64,000 bases of DNA from Diospyros lotus (taxonomy: Eukaryota > Streptophyta > Magnoliopsida > Ericales > Ebenaceae), in the NCBI RefSeq assembly GCF_014633365.1, contig NC_068349.1, forward strand, positions 35,912,753 through 35,976,752, written 5' to 3'. The position numbers and the translations under genes are program-made. The notes under the pieces are model-generated. The model ran no database searches. It saw only the letters and a program-made list of their open reading frames with translations, and was not told where the DNA came from. Of the stretch, positions 1 to 12,150 are shown piece by piece (position 1 is the stretch's first letter; each line of letters starts with the position of its first letter).

Positions 1-303
1 CCACTTGAAAGGGGTAAGCCAGGTAACCTGCATTCTTTCTACCCAATTTTCGTGGCTCAATGCAATGTTTGTGAGCATGAACTAGAGTATTGGCATAGCC
101 CAAAACCGTCAGAAAATGTCTCTTTTGTTGCAATGTAGCACAACCGTCGGACTATTCTCGAGCAGTCGCGTGACAATTAATTATTTTGTTAGTCAAAAAT
201 GTGTGAATTCCACAGCAAATCCAACCAGTAGCGGCAATTCGATCAATTTCACTCAGAATCAAACAACAAGGAACGGGTTATTCGCACGAGTGTATTTCCT
301 TAC

Positions 304-567
304 CTGATGACGTTTCCGGGCGTTATTGGAGATGGCGGTGAGCACGCCCCAGACGTTGGGGTCGAAGGAGTTCTGGAGAGGCTGGGATGAGATCCTGGCG
401 GCGACGGAGACGATGAACTCTTTGGGCGTCGGAGGCTTCTTCGGCTGCGGAGAAGTGTCGTCGTCTTTGTTCGGGTGGGACGAACTGGCCTGCGACACCA
501 CTTCCCTAGGGTTCGGGCTCGGCTTGGAAGCCACTGGGGTTTGTGGGCTTTCGTCTACCTTCACCAT
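304..567 (-). CDS. First coding exon (88 aa) of a gene leaving the window, possibly an FHA-domain protein
   Basis: The exon opens with an ATG at 567-565 and ends with CAG at 304 followed by a good donor, GTAAGG, from 303 downward. It encodes a low-complexity, Ser/Pro/Lys-rich start and then a well-formed segment, PTPKEFIVSVAARISSQPL ... DPNVWGVLTAISNNARKR. From memory of family sequences, this segment resembles the N-terminus of plant SMAD/FHA-domain nuclear proteins, in which the phosphothreonine-binding FHA fold follows directly; that next exon is not in the window. Positions 1-303 look like intron 1, and I found no second exon there. The 5' leader runs up from 568 to perhaps 780. The exon and its donor are seen directly; the family assignment is tentative. 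Confidence 0.5.
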
Positions 568-1106
568 TAGAGCCGCGAGCTACGGAACAGAAACGGATCG
601 ATCAAGAGATGATTACTACATGAAAATGCGTAGGTTGGAGAATCGGAACGGCGAGGGGGTCGTTGAAAAATGGCGGGGATTTCGAAACCCTAGTTCGGTG
701 GTTTGGTCTTTCTACTGAAACACGACTGTTCTTCGCCGTTTGATCGTCCCATTTGGAGAAGAAGACGAGGCTCGGTGTGACTAGGGCTAAATTACCAAAA
801 TAGGTTTGTTTTTAATTTTAATTTTTTTTGTAATAATTACGTCATACTTATTATTTAATTTCAATTATAGACCCCTTTAAATATTGACATTAAATCAATA
901 ACGTGACAAGGTAATGTGGATTCTTTAATCCCAAACGTGTTTTTTATATTTTTTTATTATTATTATAAAATGGTCTTAAAATATTTTTAAAATTATAAAA
1001 AATTATATTATAAGTCATATACAAAAATTATTAAAAAAATTTAAATATTACGTACATACTTCAAAATTTTTATGATATTCATTTCAATTAAATATTCGAA
1101 ATTGAG

Positions 1107-1269
1107 CATACCTATAAACTTATCGTCAAATTGCAAGCGTATTAACGTGTCAATTTAGATTTGACTCTCAATAAGAGGAAGACCCTCGGACCATACCTAT
1201 GAACTTATCGTCAAATTGCAAGCGTATTACTCTGTCAATTTAGATTGACTCTCAATGAGAAGAAGACCC
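1107..1269. repeat. Tandem duplication, two copies of about 85 bp
   Basis: The string ACTTATCGTCAAATTGCAAG recurs 85 bp apart (near 1118 and 1203), with flanking sequence matching through GAAGACCC. The copies differ by a few substitutions and small indels. No coding content. Confidence 0.85.
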
Positions 1270-1299
1270 ATGAAGCATAAGTTAAGGTATTAGTGATGG

Positions 1300-1650
1300 A
1301 CTTTCAATTCCGTCTATAATTAGAGATTTTTGTCTTTGACATGCAAAATTTTGCCTATGTGTTTATATTAAAATCAATTTCTAATTTCATCATAAACAAA
1401 TTTAGAGTTGAAATTATTTATGTCTCTAAAGACAAAATGGATATTAGAGATTATAACATATTATGTCTTTTAATTTTGTAGACAAACTATTTTGTCAATA
1501 GGTTTTAAAGTTTGCATTTAGAAATGAAAGATATTTTGCCTCTAAATCATTCTCTCAATTAGAGATAGAATTATTTTCGTCTCTAATTGTCAAATATCAT
1601 TTAAAGATGAAAATATTATATCATTCGAAATTATTATAAGGAATTTCTAA
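1300..1650. repeat. Block of short inverted motifs, possible CACTA-type subterminal repeats
   Basis: Variants of TTAGAGAC/GTCTCTAA occur at least six times in both orientations, each beside A/T-rich spacers. Arrays like this are typical of CACTA transposon subterminal regions. I found no CACTA-type terminus or target duplication, so the family is a guess. Confidence 0.3.
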
Positions 1651-3967
1651 CAATTTGCTTAGGTGGAGGAATCGCCCATACATCTATTTTAACGGGCTAA
1701 CTAATTAGCTGACTCTCACCTTAAGGATCATTAACTTAACCGACATAACTCGCATATAATGTATAAATCGTGGGGCAATATTTTATAATATTTTCATTAT
1801 TTGTAAAATTTGTACACTTTACTTTCTTTAACAAAATTTGACTTAAATATCAAAAGACAATTTCGACGATATTCGGAGCAATGTTAATCTTTGTTATATT
1901 AAGAGAATTAATAGAAAAATATACTACTAATCCTCCATGATATTCATAAGTAAACAAATTTATTAGTGGGAAATCCTAAATAACATCAAGATTTGGAAAT
2001 TTTTTTCTCCTAATTTTGAAATTGCCTGACAACTTTTTGGTTATTACTCAATCACCTAATTATCTCCCAAAATTCCACATCATACCCTCTAAATTAGAAA
2101 TTTCTTCTATTACATATCCTAAAAAAATATAATATCAAGGATATAAGGTATCATAATTCCTACCTTAATGGCTAAATCTTATGGACATACTTTTAAAATT
2201 AGTGTATATATTAAGAAATTAATTATCACAATCAAACGTATGCCATATCAAGGTAAATTAATCAAATCATATCTCCAAATTTAATATTAACCCAATATCT
2301 AGTATTTGTTAATTAAGATATAAACTGAAAAAAAGTATAATATAAAAAATATATCGAACAAAGTGCATTTTATTATATTTGTTAAATTTATCTGAAAAGA
2401 AGTCACGTGACTTATTATTTTAAATTTTTTAGATAAAAAAAATTTTCTCACCATTTCAGATAAGTTTTGGACCGTACAGATAAGTTATCTTAATATAATT
2501 TTATTTTACTAATTTTAACAAACGGTACCTAATAAGAAAAATAATTATAAAAAGTCATAAACTCTTAAACACATAAATACCACTTCCTATGCAATCAAGA
2601 TTCATATAATCTATTATCTTTAATCTCTTAGGTCACCCTTCATAATGGTCTGTACCTATCTTGGACTAGCCTGACTTTTGTTCATCCAATCGCCAAAGGT
2701 ATCAAAATCTTTCTCCACTTATTAACTTAGATATCAAAAAAGTATTTTCAAGATTGTTTCTCATGCACCCTAACATTTGTTTCATAAACATACCACTAGT
2801 GAAGTACAAAAATGGCTTGGAGATGTCGTTTCGACATTTTCGAACCATTTTCAAAACTGTTTCAAAACTACTTACACTTATTTTTTTTTATAAAAATGTT
2901 CGTTTCTCTGATTTTGTTTTATATCGAAAATATTTTCTACTTTCATTTTCGTGCAACCAACATACCACGTGTATTGCGTGAAAAGTCTTGTTATCGTCAA
3001 GGTGCAACCATTGAGTCTTAAGTAATATAAACTCATTAATGATTTCTTTTACACGGTGAAGCTTAACATAGGAAGACTAAAATTGTAATTTTAGGCATAA
3101 AAGGATAATCATAAAGGGAATGGAATCACCCATAAGAACAAGAAGAACATGGACCAATCAATCAAATTGAATAAGGATTGGGGTCCTGTTTGGTTGGTTG
3201 GTTTGGTGGACACAGTGGAGACATATATATATATATATATATATAATATGGCCTACTCATTATCCTGGCTATCCAATAATTATCAAGGCTAGGCAAAGAT
3301 GATGATGGGGTGGGTGGGTGCAACAATTTTTTTTTTTATATATATATAATCACCATCAAACTTTATAATTTCTATTAAGATTATATTGAAATTAAACTTA
3401 TTAATGTAAATTTGATGAATTTATCCTTCTTATGTTAAATATACTAAGTTTTTTTTTTTTTACGTAACGTTTATTAAAATATCAAAGTTTAAATGTTAAA
3501 TTTACTTGAAAATATAAGTATAGATATATAATTAAAACAACGAAAAATTGATGTAATCTCATGAATTTAGTAAAAAATATAAATTCACAAGCAAAAACTC
3601 CAATCACGATGAATCTTACTATACATGGTAATGTGTATATAATGTAACTTGTAGTAAAGTTTTAGGTCACAAATTAAGTGATTTAGTCATGATAAGTTAG
3701 AATTCACACTAATAGATCGTGGGTTCAATTTCTTGTCCCGTATAATGTGACAAAATTATCGTGACCACAATTTTTTAAAAATTATGACATTTAATATATG
3801 AATGGATTGATGAGTCTTCTAGGCCAATCACATAAATTTTCTCATTACAAGGTGGACTCATCAATCATCATGATAATGCCACCACACATCAGACCACATT
3901 ATTTTCATTTTCAAATTTCAACTTTTCAAGAGGCCCATCCATGTACCGCAAACAAGCACTTGTTTGT

Positions 3968-4134
3968 GAGTGCAATTTTGTTCACCCTCAAAAACGGGGG
4001 TGATGGTCTCCCTCACAATTTATGTGAGGGTGAAAAAGCAACGGAACGGCATTTAATATTTTCATGCCGTTCCGTTGTTTTTAAATTTAATATTTTTAAA
4101 TTTAAAAACAAAGGGGGTGAACAAAATCGTACTC
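3968..4134. mobile_element. Mutator-like MITE, 167 bp, with 9-bp target duplication
   Basis: The termini are inverted: GAGTGCAATTTTGTTCACCC on the left and the reverse complement of GAGTACGATTTTGTTCACCC on the right (18 of 20 match). A perfect 9-bp direct repeat, CTTGTTTGT, flanks the element at 3959-3967 and 4135-4143. A 9-bp target duplication with TIRs starting in G is the usual signature of Mutator superfamily elements. Inside is a second, perfect hairpin, CAACGGAACGGCAT / ATGCCGTTCCGTTG, around 4039-4077. There is no transposase, so it would need to be mobilised in trans. Confidence 0.85.
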
Positions 4135-4214
4135 CTTGTTTGTGGGTATAAATTTAATATTTTTTTATTGGTTCGAGAAAAATATTAGAGAACATATTGA
4201 ATTAATATTTTTTA

Positions 4215-4583
4215 GGATAAATTATATGAAATCCCTTGCACTTAGGGTCATGTGTAACTTATCTCATGTGCTTTCGATTGTATCAAAAAATCTCCTTGTA
4301 CTTTTAAAATGTTGCAATCAGCTATAATTTGTTATTTTTTTACATAATTTTGTACAATAATCTATATACAAAATACATAATTCTACATATATAATTTTAA
4401 TATATCAAAAAATACAAAATTTTGCATTAATCAACCAATAAATTGCATAAAATTATGTAAAAAAATAATAAATTATGGTTGATTACAACATTTTGAAAGT
4501 GCAGGGGAGTTTTTTGATATAATCGAAAGCACAGGAATAAGTTGAACATTACCCTAAGTGTAAGGGGTTTCATATAATTTACC
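4215..4583. mobile_element. Long-TIR MITE, 369 bp, TTA target duplication (PIF/Harbinger-like)
   Basis: The two halves are inverted copies over about 145 bp each, starting GGATAAATTATATGAAA on the left and GGTAAATTATATGAAAC on the opposite strand at the right. TTA flanks both ends (4212-4214 and 4584-4586), fitting the three-base target of PIF/Harbinger (Tourist-type) elements. It sits 80 bp from the Mutator-like MITE. A TTA repeat is short and could arise by chance, so the superfamily is less certain than the element. Confidence 0.7.
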
Positions 4584-5173
4584 TTATTTTTTATATAGTA
4601 ATTTAAAATTTTTATTTTAATTATATCTATTAACTTATATTTTTAATTAATTCAACTCTTAAATTTTTATGTATAAAAAAATATGTCACACTCTATTTAT
4701 CTCATAATATAAAAATTAAATTAATTTAATAATATAATTAAAATAACATAAAATTTGAATTATTATATAAAAAAATTAAAATATAAAATTTAAATTAATT
4801 TAAAAATTAAATTTAAATGTGTAATTAAAATAAAAAGGCCACCATTAAACAAGTGGGGCCCAGCGCCACTTCTCTCCACGTGGCTTACCTGTCAAATCCT
4901 GCAACTCTAACGGATCTCTATCTTTTAATATTTAATTTAATAGTAATTAAATTCAGAAATGAAGGGCACTCTATTTCACATTAATTGAAAATCCATAAAT
5001 GAAAGAAAAATATAAACACTCACTCAGGCATAATAAATAAATTAAAAATGAATGTCCAGAGGGTAACCGACGCCCAAATTAAAAACCGAATAATAATAAC
5101 TCGCAGAATAATAAACAAGGCCGAAAAGGAAATCAACGAAAACGTCGTCGTGGAGGGGAAGCCAAATTACGTC
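4584..5173. other. Intergenic 3' flank of the FLA gene
   Basis: Very AT-rich from 4590 to 4830, then a mixed stretch up to the FLA stop codon. The 3' UTR and poly(A) site of the minus-strand FLA gene must lie here, but no single signal stands out. Confidence 0.5.
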
Positions 5174-6433
5174 TTAGGACAAGAAGATGGAGATAATTAC
5201 GGACCCTGACACTGTCAGTATTGCGTTCAATAATGCGGCCGGAGAGGCGGGGGATTTCTCCGACTCCGACGTGGTGTTTTCGGAGTGGCTAGTAGGTGCT
5301 CCGGCTGGAGATTTTTCAGGTGACTCGGTCGGTGGCGCTGGTGGAGAGTCAATCGAAGCCGGGGCATCCGCGGGGCTCGGGGCCGAAGCTTCCGGTGCCG
5401 GAGCGGGAGAGGTCACGGGCTCCGGGGCCGGTGCAGGAGACGGAGATTTCCCGAACAACTCGGCCGGAAGGAGGACATTGTCGACGGTGAAAATGCAGAG
5501 CGGCGTGGAGTCGACGACGGTGCTGGCGACTCTGGACGAGTCGACGCCGGTCTTGAGCGTGACGTCGTCGCCGGCTGTCGAGACCTTCAAGTCGAACTTC
5601 CCGGCGCCGTTCGTGGCCAGCGTGCTGATCGGATCCGTCGTCGTCTTCAGCGTTCCCTTCGGCGAGTAGCTAGCGACGGCGTGGTACTGCAGCAGCGACA
5701 CCAACTCGGCGTTGGTGAGCTTACTCAGATCCGGCACATCTGCCGCCTTAAAAGCCTCATCCGACGGCGCAAACAGCGTGAGCCCCTTCTCCGCCGCCGT
5801 CTGGTACACCTTCAACACTCCAGTCTTCACAATCAACGACACAAACGTCTTGCATCCAGCCTTCTCCAACGCGCCAGTAATGTTCACGTCGGAAGCCGAC
5901 GGAGCCGGCGCCGTCAGAACCCCCGGCGCGATGATCGGCTGGCTGATCTCAATCACCGAAATGTTGTACGGAATCTTCTTGACCTCCTTGGTGTAGGTCG
6001 AGTCGAGAGGGGAGCCTGGAATGGCGGAGCCGAAACCGACCTTGCCGCCTTTCAAGTCGGTGATGTTGACGGAGCCGATGTTGCCGGGGGCGTTGCCGGT
6101 GGTCTGGAAGAGCGTGGTGGAGGTGGTGGAGCCGTCGGAGATCTGGTGGAGCTTGCCGGCGTCGAAGTAGTCGAGGAGGATGTGAAGGCTGAGAGCCTTC
6201 TTGATGACCGGGAGGGGGTGCTTGGCGGCGAGGGCGGACATCTCACCGTTGTTCAGAGCAAGGATAGTGATGGTCTCGCGAGTGTTGATCTCGTCGGCGA
6301 GCCTCGTCTGGGAGAGGTAGGAGTTGAAGAGGCTGTACTCCGGGAAGCCGTCGAGAATGTCGGTGATGTTGTGGGCATCGGAGACGGCGAGACAAACCGC
6401 GACGAAAACCAAGAGGCGGCGCATTGCACCCAT
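5174..6433 (-). CDS. FLA10-like: Fasciclin-like arabinogalactan protein (FLA8/FLA10 type), 419 aa
   Basis: Secreted, probably GPI-anchored cell-surface glycoprotein of the plant cell wall/plasma membrane interface, from a family implicated in adhesion and wall assembly. In order: a signal peptide (residues 1-20, ending near VSDA), a first fasciclin domain (about 22-165, core ITILALNN near 55-62), a second fasciclin domain (about 182-325, core [11 protein letters not shown] at 218-228), a Pro/Ala/Ser stretch with repeated SPAPAPE-type arabinogalactan glycomodules (about 330-395) and a hydrophobic GPI-signal tail ending IISIFLS. Several N-glycosylation sequons (NIT, NIS) lie in both domains. 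No introns, usual for the family. The frame stays open to 6451, but the codon there is TTG; the first ATG is at 6433, and a second at 6424 (MRRLL) is also possible. GC is clearly higher than the surroundings. A TATA-like motif on the minus strand near 6531-6536 could be the promoter. Confidence 0.93.
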   Translation of the reverse strand: MGAMRRLLVFVAVCLAVSDAHNITDILDGFPEYSLFNSYLSQTRLADEINTRETITILALNNGEMSALAAKHPLPVIKKALSLHILLDYFDAGKLHQISDGSTTSTTLFQTTGNAPGNIGSVNITDLKGGKVGFGSAIPGSPLDSTYTKEVKKIPYNISVIEISQPIIAPGVLTAPAPSASDVNITGALEKAGCKTFVSLIVKTGVLKVYQTAAEKGLTLFAPSDEAFKAADVPDLSKLTNAELVSLLQYHAVASYSPKGTLKTTTDPISTLATNGAGKFDLKVSTAGDDVTLKTGVDSSRVASTVVDSTPLCIFTVDNVLLPAELFGKSPSPAPAPEPVTSPAPAPEASAPSPADAPASIDSPPAPPTESPEKSPAGAPTSHSENTTSESEKSPASPAALLNAILTVSGSVIISIFLS

Positions 6434-6889
6434 CGGCGTACGGTAGCACAACCTGGAAGCGCAGAGAGAGGGAAGGGGAGACTAGAGAAGAGTCAGAGAC
6501 TGGTGGAAGACGAGAAGAAAGTAGGGGTGAGATATAACTGGAGACCAGAGAGTGCTGGGATTTAACTAGGGTTAAGAGGAGAGGGTGTTAAGTGTTAACC
6601 ATGGTTAGGGGTAGAGGCCACCAGATGACGATGCCCAATGCCATGTGAGGAGAGGAGGGGCTTTGGGACAGGACAGTGGAGAGTGAGAGAGAGTGTGCGG
6701 TATTCCTTACTTGACACAGCTAATCTCCTAACTAAAAGCGGTTGGTTTATTTTATTCCCATCTTTTGTCCCTTCCTTTCCTTTTTCTTAAATGCTTAAAT
6801 CCCATCTAATTATGTGATTTAAATCATTATTTTTATAAGTTTCAAATATGCTTCATTTCAAATTAGGGTTTTGGTTTTTTTGAGTTTTA

Positions 6890-7175
6890 ATTAAAGAGAA
6901 TAACCAATCAATTTTATATCTTAGTTTATCAAATAAGTTATTTTATAGGGTCAGACAGATTGACAAATAGACTTACAGAATGGAAGTTAAAAGACTAAAA
7001 TACTCTCACCCATATTACATTAGAAAAAGTGCAATTCAATGTGAGCGATGACATTTTAGTCTTTTAACCCTATTTTGTAACCGTCTGTTAATCTATCTGG
7101 CTCTCAAAAATTTTCTTTATCGAATTATGAAACCGAAACTCAAATTGATCCATGGTCAATTTTTTCAATAGTCCA
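6890..7175. repeat. Imperfect inverted repeat, degraded MITE
   Basis: The left arm (strongest at 6947-7005, with AGGGTCAGACAGATTGAC ... GTTAAAAGACTAAAAT) pairs with the right arm (about 7045-7115) read in reverse. Weaker pairing continues outward on both sides to roughly 6890 and 7175. I could not fix the ends or a target duplication. Confidence 0.6.
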
Positions 7176-7699
7176 AATTATTACCGATTGTCTATATATA
7201 TATATATAAAAAGTAATTTGAATCAATTATATGTATTTAAAATATATAAAAAATTAAAAAATATATAAAAAATACTCAAATTAAGGAGATTTAAGTAAAA
7301 TTGTCTTATTGAATCCTTTTGTTTTTAAGTGCTATAGCCTCATAGGCTTTCCTTTTTTTAAGTTCCCAGACCTTTTTTTCAAGCCCTAATTGGAGTGAAA
7401 ACGAGAAGTGTCCTTCACACTTTCTAAGGGTTTTGCTAGCGAGGTTCTAGTATAGTTAATATATTTTATTTTTAATATTTAAATATTTTTATTGATTACT
7501 AAAATTTTAATGTCTACAATTTAATATTTTGTGGTTTAGAAATGTTATACCCACAAATAATTTTTATAAATTGACGTGATATATATAAAATTTATAATAA
7601 TTTTATTCAAAATTAATAATAATACATAACAATCTGACTAAAAATTAACCATAAATATGCTCACTATTATAAACTATGGATAAAGAAAATTTGGGTTAA

Positions 7700-8240
7700 A
7701 TCGAAATGACTGAATCAAACAGGCCAAAATTGACGATCGATTCAATTCAATTTATAGATCAGTTCAGTTCAATTTTTAAATTTAAAATTTTCAATTATTT
7801 TAATTAAAAAAAATGAAATAACCAAATAGATCGAAATCTTTATGCTGGAACTATTAATCAATTAAGAAATTATTTTTAATTGAATAATATTATACTTAGT
7901 TGAGTAACTAAATGCTTTAATTGAGTAACAATTGTTAGACAATGGTGTTAGTGTTTGTACTCAACTTATCAATCGACTAAGAAAAACTTTCGAATCCAGT
8001 AATATTTTTGAATTAGATCTACTTATAAAGATTAATTGAATAAAAATTGTTCTTAATTGAGTAATATTCTTTTTACTTGAAAAATAATTATTTCACTTAT
8101 TTTTTAAATTACTTATATCTGCTTGCACTTTATTATTTTTATTTTTTAAATTTAAACAACTATTCAGTCAATTCAATTTAATTTAAAAAAAATCAATTTA
8201 TTTGAGTTAAGCAATTCGATTTGTTCGGTAACCAAATCAA
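7700..8240. repeat. Degenerate repeat rich in CAATTCAATT / TCGATT motifs
   Basis: Opposite-oriented runs of motifs such as TTCAATTCAATTT occur at both ends. Similar composition recurs at 11704-12150 and 21830-22190, suggesting three old copies of one self-complementary repeat family. Boundaries are approximate and no coding capacity is seen. Confidence 0.4.
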
Positions 8241-8279
8241 TGAATAATTATCCCATAATAACTATTATTAATTTATGAT

Positions 8280-8433
8280 CCACAATGCTATGTTGCCCGG
8301 TAGGCAACATAACATTTGCTTGATAGTGAGATGGGCGTGGACTCCATGCACATGGGGCCATGTGAAGGCGCGGGCCCTTTTATTGTCGGACAAATACTAT
8401 GTTACTTGACAATGGGTAATATAACAAAGCCAT
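8280..8433. mobile_element. Mutator-like MITE, about 154 bp
   Basis: Left sequence GCTATGTTGCCCGGTAGGCA pairs, with mismatches, against the right end read in reverse (TTGTTATATTACCCATTGTC). A perfect 9-bp repeat, ATTTATGAT, flanks the element at 8271-8279 and 8434-8442. The target repeat is AT-rich in an AT-rich region, so chance is possible, but it lies where the TIRs end. Confidence 0.6.
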
Positions 8434-9675
8434 ATTTATGATATAATTATTATAAATTTATTAATAAATATAATATTTTCGTTCAAAATTATCTGAATTT
8501 TTTATAATTTTGGTTAGAGATGAATTCCAGCCTAGAATTTTGTAACGGCTGGTAAAGGGTGGAATCTATGCTCCAAGGCGTAATAATTACACATGTTTCA
8601 CCCCACGTCCAAGTCACCCACTTACCCTTCAAGAGCCTTTACAAAATTTTAGCTTTTATGTACATCCATACCTTATATAATAATAATATCAAACATATAA
8701 TTTATAAAGGAAATCGTAAAAACTAACCATATCTTAAATAAAAATTTCGTTTATAACTTCTTTCTTAAAAAAAAAATATTTTAAATCTCTCAAATAAATT
8801 AATTACATTCTATAGCCACTTATTCAATTTTAACTTACCAACTAATTTTATAAATATGTCATTTTATTTAAAAGTTTTGATCTTTGCCAAATTACCAACT
8901 ATAAGGTATAATTAATTTATTTGATGGGTTAAAAATATTTTTTTTAAGGAATAAGTTAAGAATAACTGTGTCCATTTTTTTTTTGGTTTAATTATATAAC
9001 ATGACAAGTGTAACGTATTGTATAAAAATTTCTTATATCATATAATATAAAAGTAATGTGATTTATAAATATAAGTTACTATTCTTTAGGAGCTTCTTTA
9101 TATGATTTAACACTGTTAATTAAATTGAGCCGTTCAAATAAAATCTTCCACTTTTTAAGCACAGTATCTTACTACTTCGCATATAAACGAGCCATCCCAT
9201 TCACTGCATGGACTGGCTTTATTGTTATTTTTTTATTATTATTATTATAACCTATTATTGACGTTCTTAACCATCTCGCCCTTAAAATTACATTGAGAAG
9301 GTAAATTGATAGATATGCCCGAATGATTAGAGTGGTAGACCTTGACATCACTAATATCACTTCCAAGATTCTCTCTAAAAAAGAATCATTTTGTTTCTCT
9401 TAAAAATTAAACATACACTGAGAGCTCCTAGACAAACTTTTAGTCTGTCCCTTTGTCACTCAACTATGCTATTGTTATTTATTGGGGGAAAGACTATTTC
9501 TTATGCAGTTCTACTATTGAAATTCAGTACCCTAAAAATGATAGTACTACTAGTAGTTTGGAGCCATTTTTAAGAGCTGTTCTAGAAATCTCTTAAAACT
9601 TCAAATTTCATCTAACTAACCCTTAATTTTTTTAAAATTGGTTATGACACGTGTCAAAAGGTAGAAGGTTAAGGG

Positions 9676-10394
9676 TATCATTGTTGGCCTATAGCCATAG
9701 ACTTAGCAGCTCTGTGACACTGTCTGTTAAGAGATTTAAAAATGAGGTTACAAACTCGTAGTGTAGATAAAGATAAAAAGTTGCATCTCTACTAACAGTT
9801 ATAGCTTTTGACAAGGTATTAAGCGTTCAATCTTGAAAATTCTTAATGGGGTCCAATAATTATGACTAATAATTTATGGTGTGTCTTAGTCAATTTTGAA
9901 AAATTAAAAATTAATTAAACAAATTTTAAAGTTTAAGAAGTATATCCAAATAAAAATACCAAAGTTACATTGATCTTAAAATTTCAAGTTTTCATTAATA
10001 TAAAAAAAAAAACAAAGCCAAGGTGTAAAGCATTTAAGCATATCATTGTTAGTCTATAACCATAGACCTAGCGGCTCCGTAAGATTGTCCGTTGAGAGAT
10101 TTGGGAATGAAGTTACAAACTCATAGTATAAATAAGGATAAAAAATTACGTCTTTACTAACAATTATAAGTTTTAGCACTCAATCTTAAAGATTCTTAAC
10201 GGGTCCAATAATCATGACTAATAATTTAAGGTGTGTCCTAGTCAATTTTAAAAAATTACAAATTAATTAAATAAATTTTAAAGTTTAAGAAGTATCCAAA
10301 TAAAAGTACCAAAGTTAGACTGATCTTCAGATTTCAAGTTTTCATCAATATAAAAAAAAAAAAAACAGAGCCAAACAGGGTGTAAAGCATTTAG
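9676..10394. repeat. Tandem duplication, two copies of about 360 bp
   Basis: The segment from TATCATTGTT (9676) to GGTGTAAAGCATTTA (ending about 10036) is repeated from 10041 to about 10394. The order of motifs is the same, including ATGACTAATAATTTA and TTAAAGTTTAAGAAGTAT. Scattered substitutions and small indels show that the duplication is old. It is non-coding. Confidence 0.85.
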
Positions 10395-11033
10395 AGGCAA
10401 AGCACATCAAAATTTGGAACTAGTACAGACCATGCATGCAATGTGGGCAATAATAATAGACAATGAAACAAGTTGCAATTCTTAAGTGGGAAGAGTGTTA
10501 GGGTTTATATTCCATTTTTATGCCATGGCAACCTAAACTCCAAGAGTGTCGGTGTCCAATCCTGTACAAAAATTTCTATTTATTTCCATCAAGCATCAGC
10601 TAGCCCAATCAATTTCATCCCCAAAATATATATGTGTACTCCATTTATACAAAATCAACATACCAAAGAGACCCCATCCATTCTACAATTATAGCTCATT
10701 CGAATCTCTGGTGTCACATTCTAACAAAGAGTATAAAATTCAGAATAATATATAATAGAGTAACATTATTATAAATTGACATGTTCCTCATACATTGGGA
10801 CATGTTTGCTAGATTTATGGATTATTCTCCAGCAAAACATATAATGGCAACAATATTCTTATGAACTCTAAAGAACTATTACAGATTAAAGAGTATAAAA
10901 TTCGGAAAAATCATAGAGTAAAATGATTATCTATTTGCCCCACCCCCATGAGCTTCTTCTCAATTTCATTGCAGAATTCCTGTTTATTTTTTGATCAAAA
11001 AGTTGTTTAACTGAATGTAAAAGTGAACATTTA

Positions 11034-11650
11034 AGGCCAAATTCACATTTTTTCTTCTTATACTTTTATATATTTTTTGTTAGTACGATTGTATAAACTT
11101 ATATTTTTGAGTCAATTTAACCTCATGTTTTTATGTTTTTTTTGGTATGATTGTATAAACTTTTTCTTTTTATATATATATATATATATTTTGTGAGTGT
11201 GTGATTATTTAAATTTTTTATTATTTTGATTACACCCATATATTTGTATTTTTTAGTCAATTTAGCTCATTGTATTTTGACATTTTTTTTCGTGTGGTAA
11301 TCTGAACTTTTGTTATTCCAATTGTACCCATGTACCTACATTTTTGAGTTAATTTAACTTTATAATTTGACATGTAAAAGAAAAAAATAATTAAATTAAT
11401 CCATCTCACTTTATTTTTTTTTTATACATCAAAATATAAGAGTTAAATTTACTCAAAAATGCAGGTACATGAGTCTAATCAAAACAAAAAAAAAAAATTG
11501 GATTGTCACATGAGAAAAACATCAAGGTACAAGAGTTAAATTGATTTGAAAATGTAAGTATAAGGGTATAATTGAAACAACGAAAAATTCAAATAACTAT
11601 ATAAAAAAATATGAAAATAAAAAAAGGCAAAAATATGAGTTTCGCCAAAT
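11034..11650. repeat. Cluster of a roughly 65-bp repeat unit in opposing orientations
   Basis: A unit resembling GAGTTAAATTGACTCAAAAAT + GTAGGTACATGGGTATAATT occurs about four times in reverse on the left (11085-11360) and twice forward on the right (11430-11590), making a large imperfect palindrome. Another copy, with TGAAAATATAAGTATA and AAACAACGAAAAATT, lies at 3500-3550. It is a dispersed repeat of unknown class. Confidence 0.6.
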
Positions 11651-11703
11651 ATTTAAGTTAGCTTCTCAAAAGGTTTCACATATTTTAGCATTGGCAATAG
11701 GTA

Positions 11704-12150
11704 AGAGTGCAAATGGTCAGTTTGATCAGAATCCACTAACCAATTAAATTGGATCGAGAAAAAAAAATCGAAATGAACTGACTGATTAATCCGAAAAATT
11801 GAACTAATTAATAATCGAAAAAATCGAAGTCAAACCGTATAAAGCGAACAAAACCAATTAGACTGAAGAAACACAAAAAAAAACTAAAGAAAACTGAAGT
11901 AATTGGTAGAAAATTCACAAAACCAAAGAAAATGACATCATTTTATAAATATCAAAATAATATTATTTTAAAATTCAGTCGATTTGATTAGTTCAATTCT
12001 TTCAACCAAAAAACTAAACCAAAAACTGAACTTTTGAGAAAAATGAATCGAACTGATGTAAGAAAAAAATCAAACCGAACCGACAAAATCAATCGATTAG
12101 TTTGATTCAATTCAAATAGTTCAAATAAATCAAACTTTTGCTCTTTAAGC
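11704..12150. repeat. Inverted repeat element, possibly hAT-like
   Basis: The left end TAAGAGTGCAAATGGTCA and the right end, read in reverse (TAAAGAGCAAAAGTTTGA), are similar. The interior is rich in AACCGAA/AATCGAA motifs on one half and their complements on the other. No clean 8-bp target duplication. Confidence 0.4.

Larger units (their letters stand above)
780..3960. other. Intergenic, AT-rich
   Basis: No convincing coding sequence on either strand. It holds an 85-bp tandem repeat (1107-1269), a block rich in short inverted TTAGAGAC-type motifs (1300-1650), an (AT)n microsatellite (about 3222-3246) and, near 3490-3550, one copy of the repeat unit clustered at 11034-11650. Short open frames at 2754-3021 and 3798-4151 have no coding character. 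Confidence 0.6.
6600..8270. other. Intergenic upstream of FLA
   Basis: No gene. It contains an imperfect inverted repeat (6890-7175), a (TA)n tract near 7192-7208 and a block rich in TCGATT/CAATTCAATT motifs (7700-8240) described separately. Confidence 0.55.

Noticed and set aside
1..303. Search for exon 2 of the left-edge gene
   Set aside because: No segment in the right phase resembles the expected continuation; treated as intron.
3798..4151. 117-codon plus-strand frame
   Set aside because: It runs through a MITE and its hairpin; no protein character.
6434..6451. Upstream extension of the FLA reading frame to 6451
   Set aside because: The codon at 6451-6449 is TTG, not ATG; the first ATG is at 6433 and gives a normal signal peptide.
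5187..6565. Long plus-strand frames opposite the FLA gene (5187-5669, 5681-6565, 5712-5996)
   Set aside because: They are shadows produced by the GC-rich codon use of the FLA gene; the composition is Arg/Gly/Val-biased with no domain.
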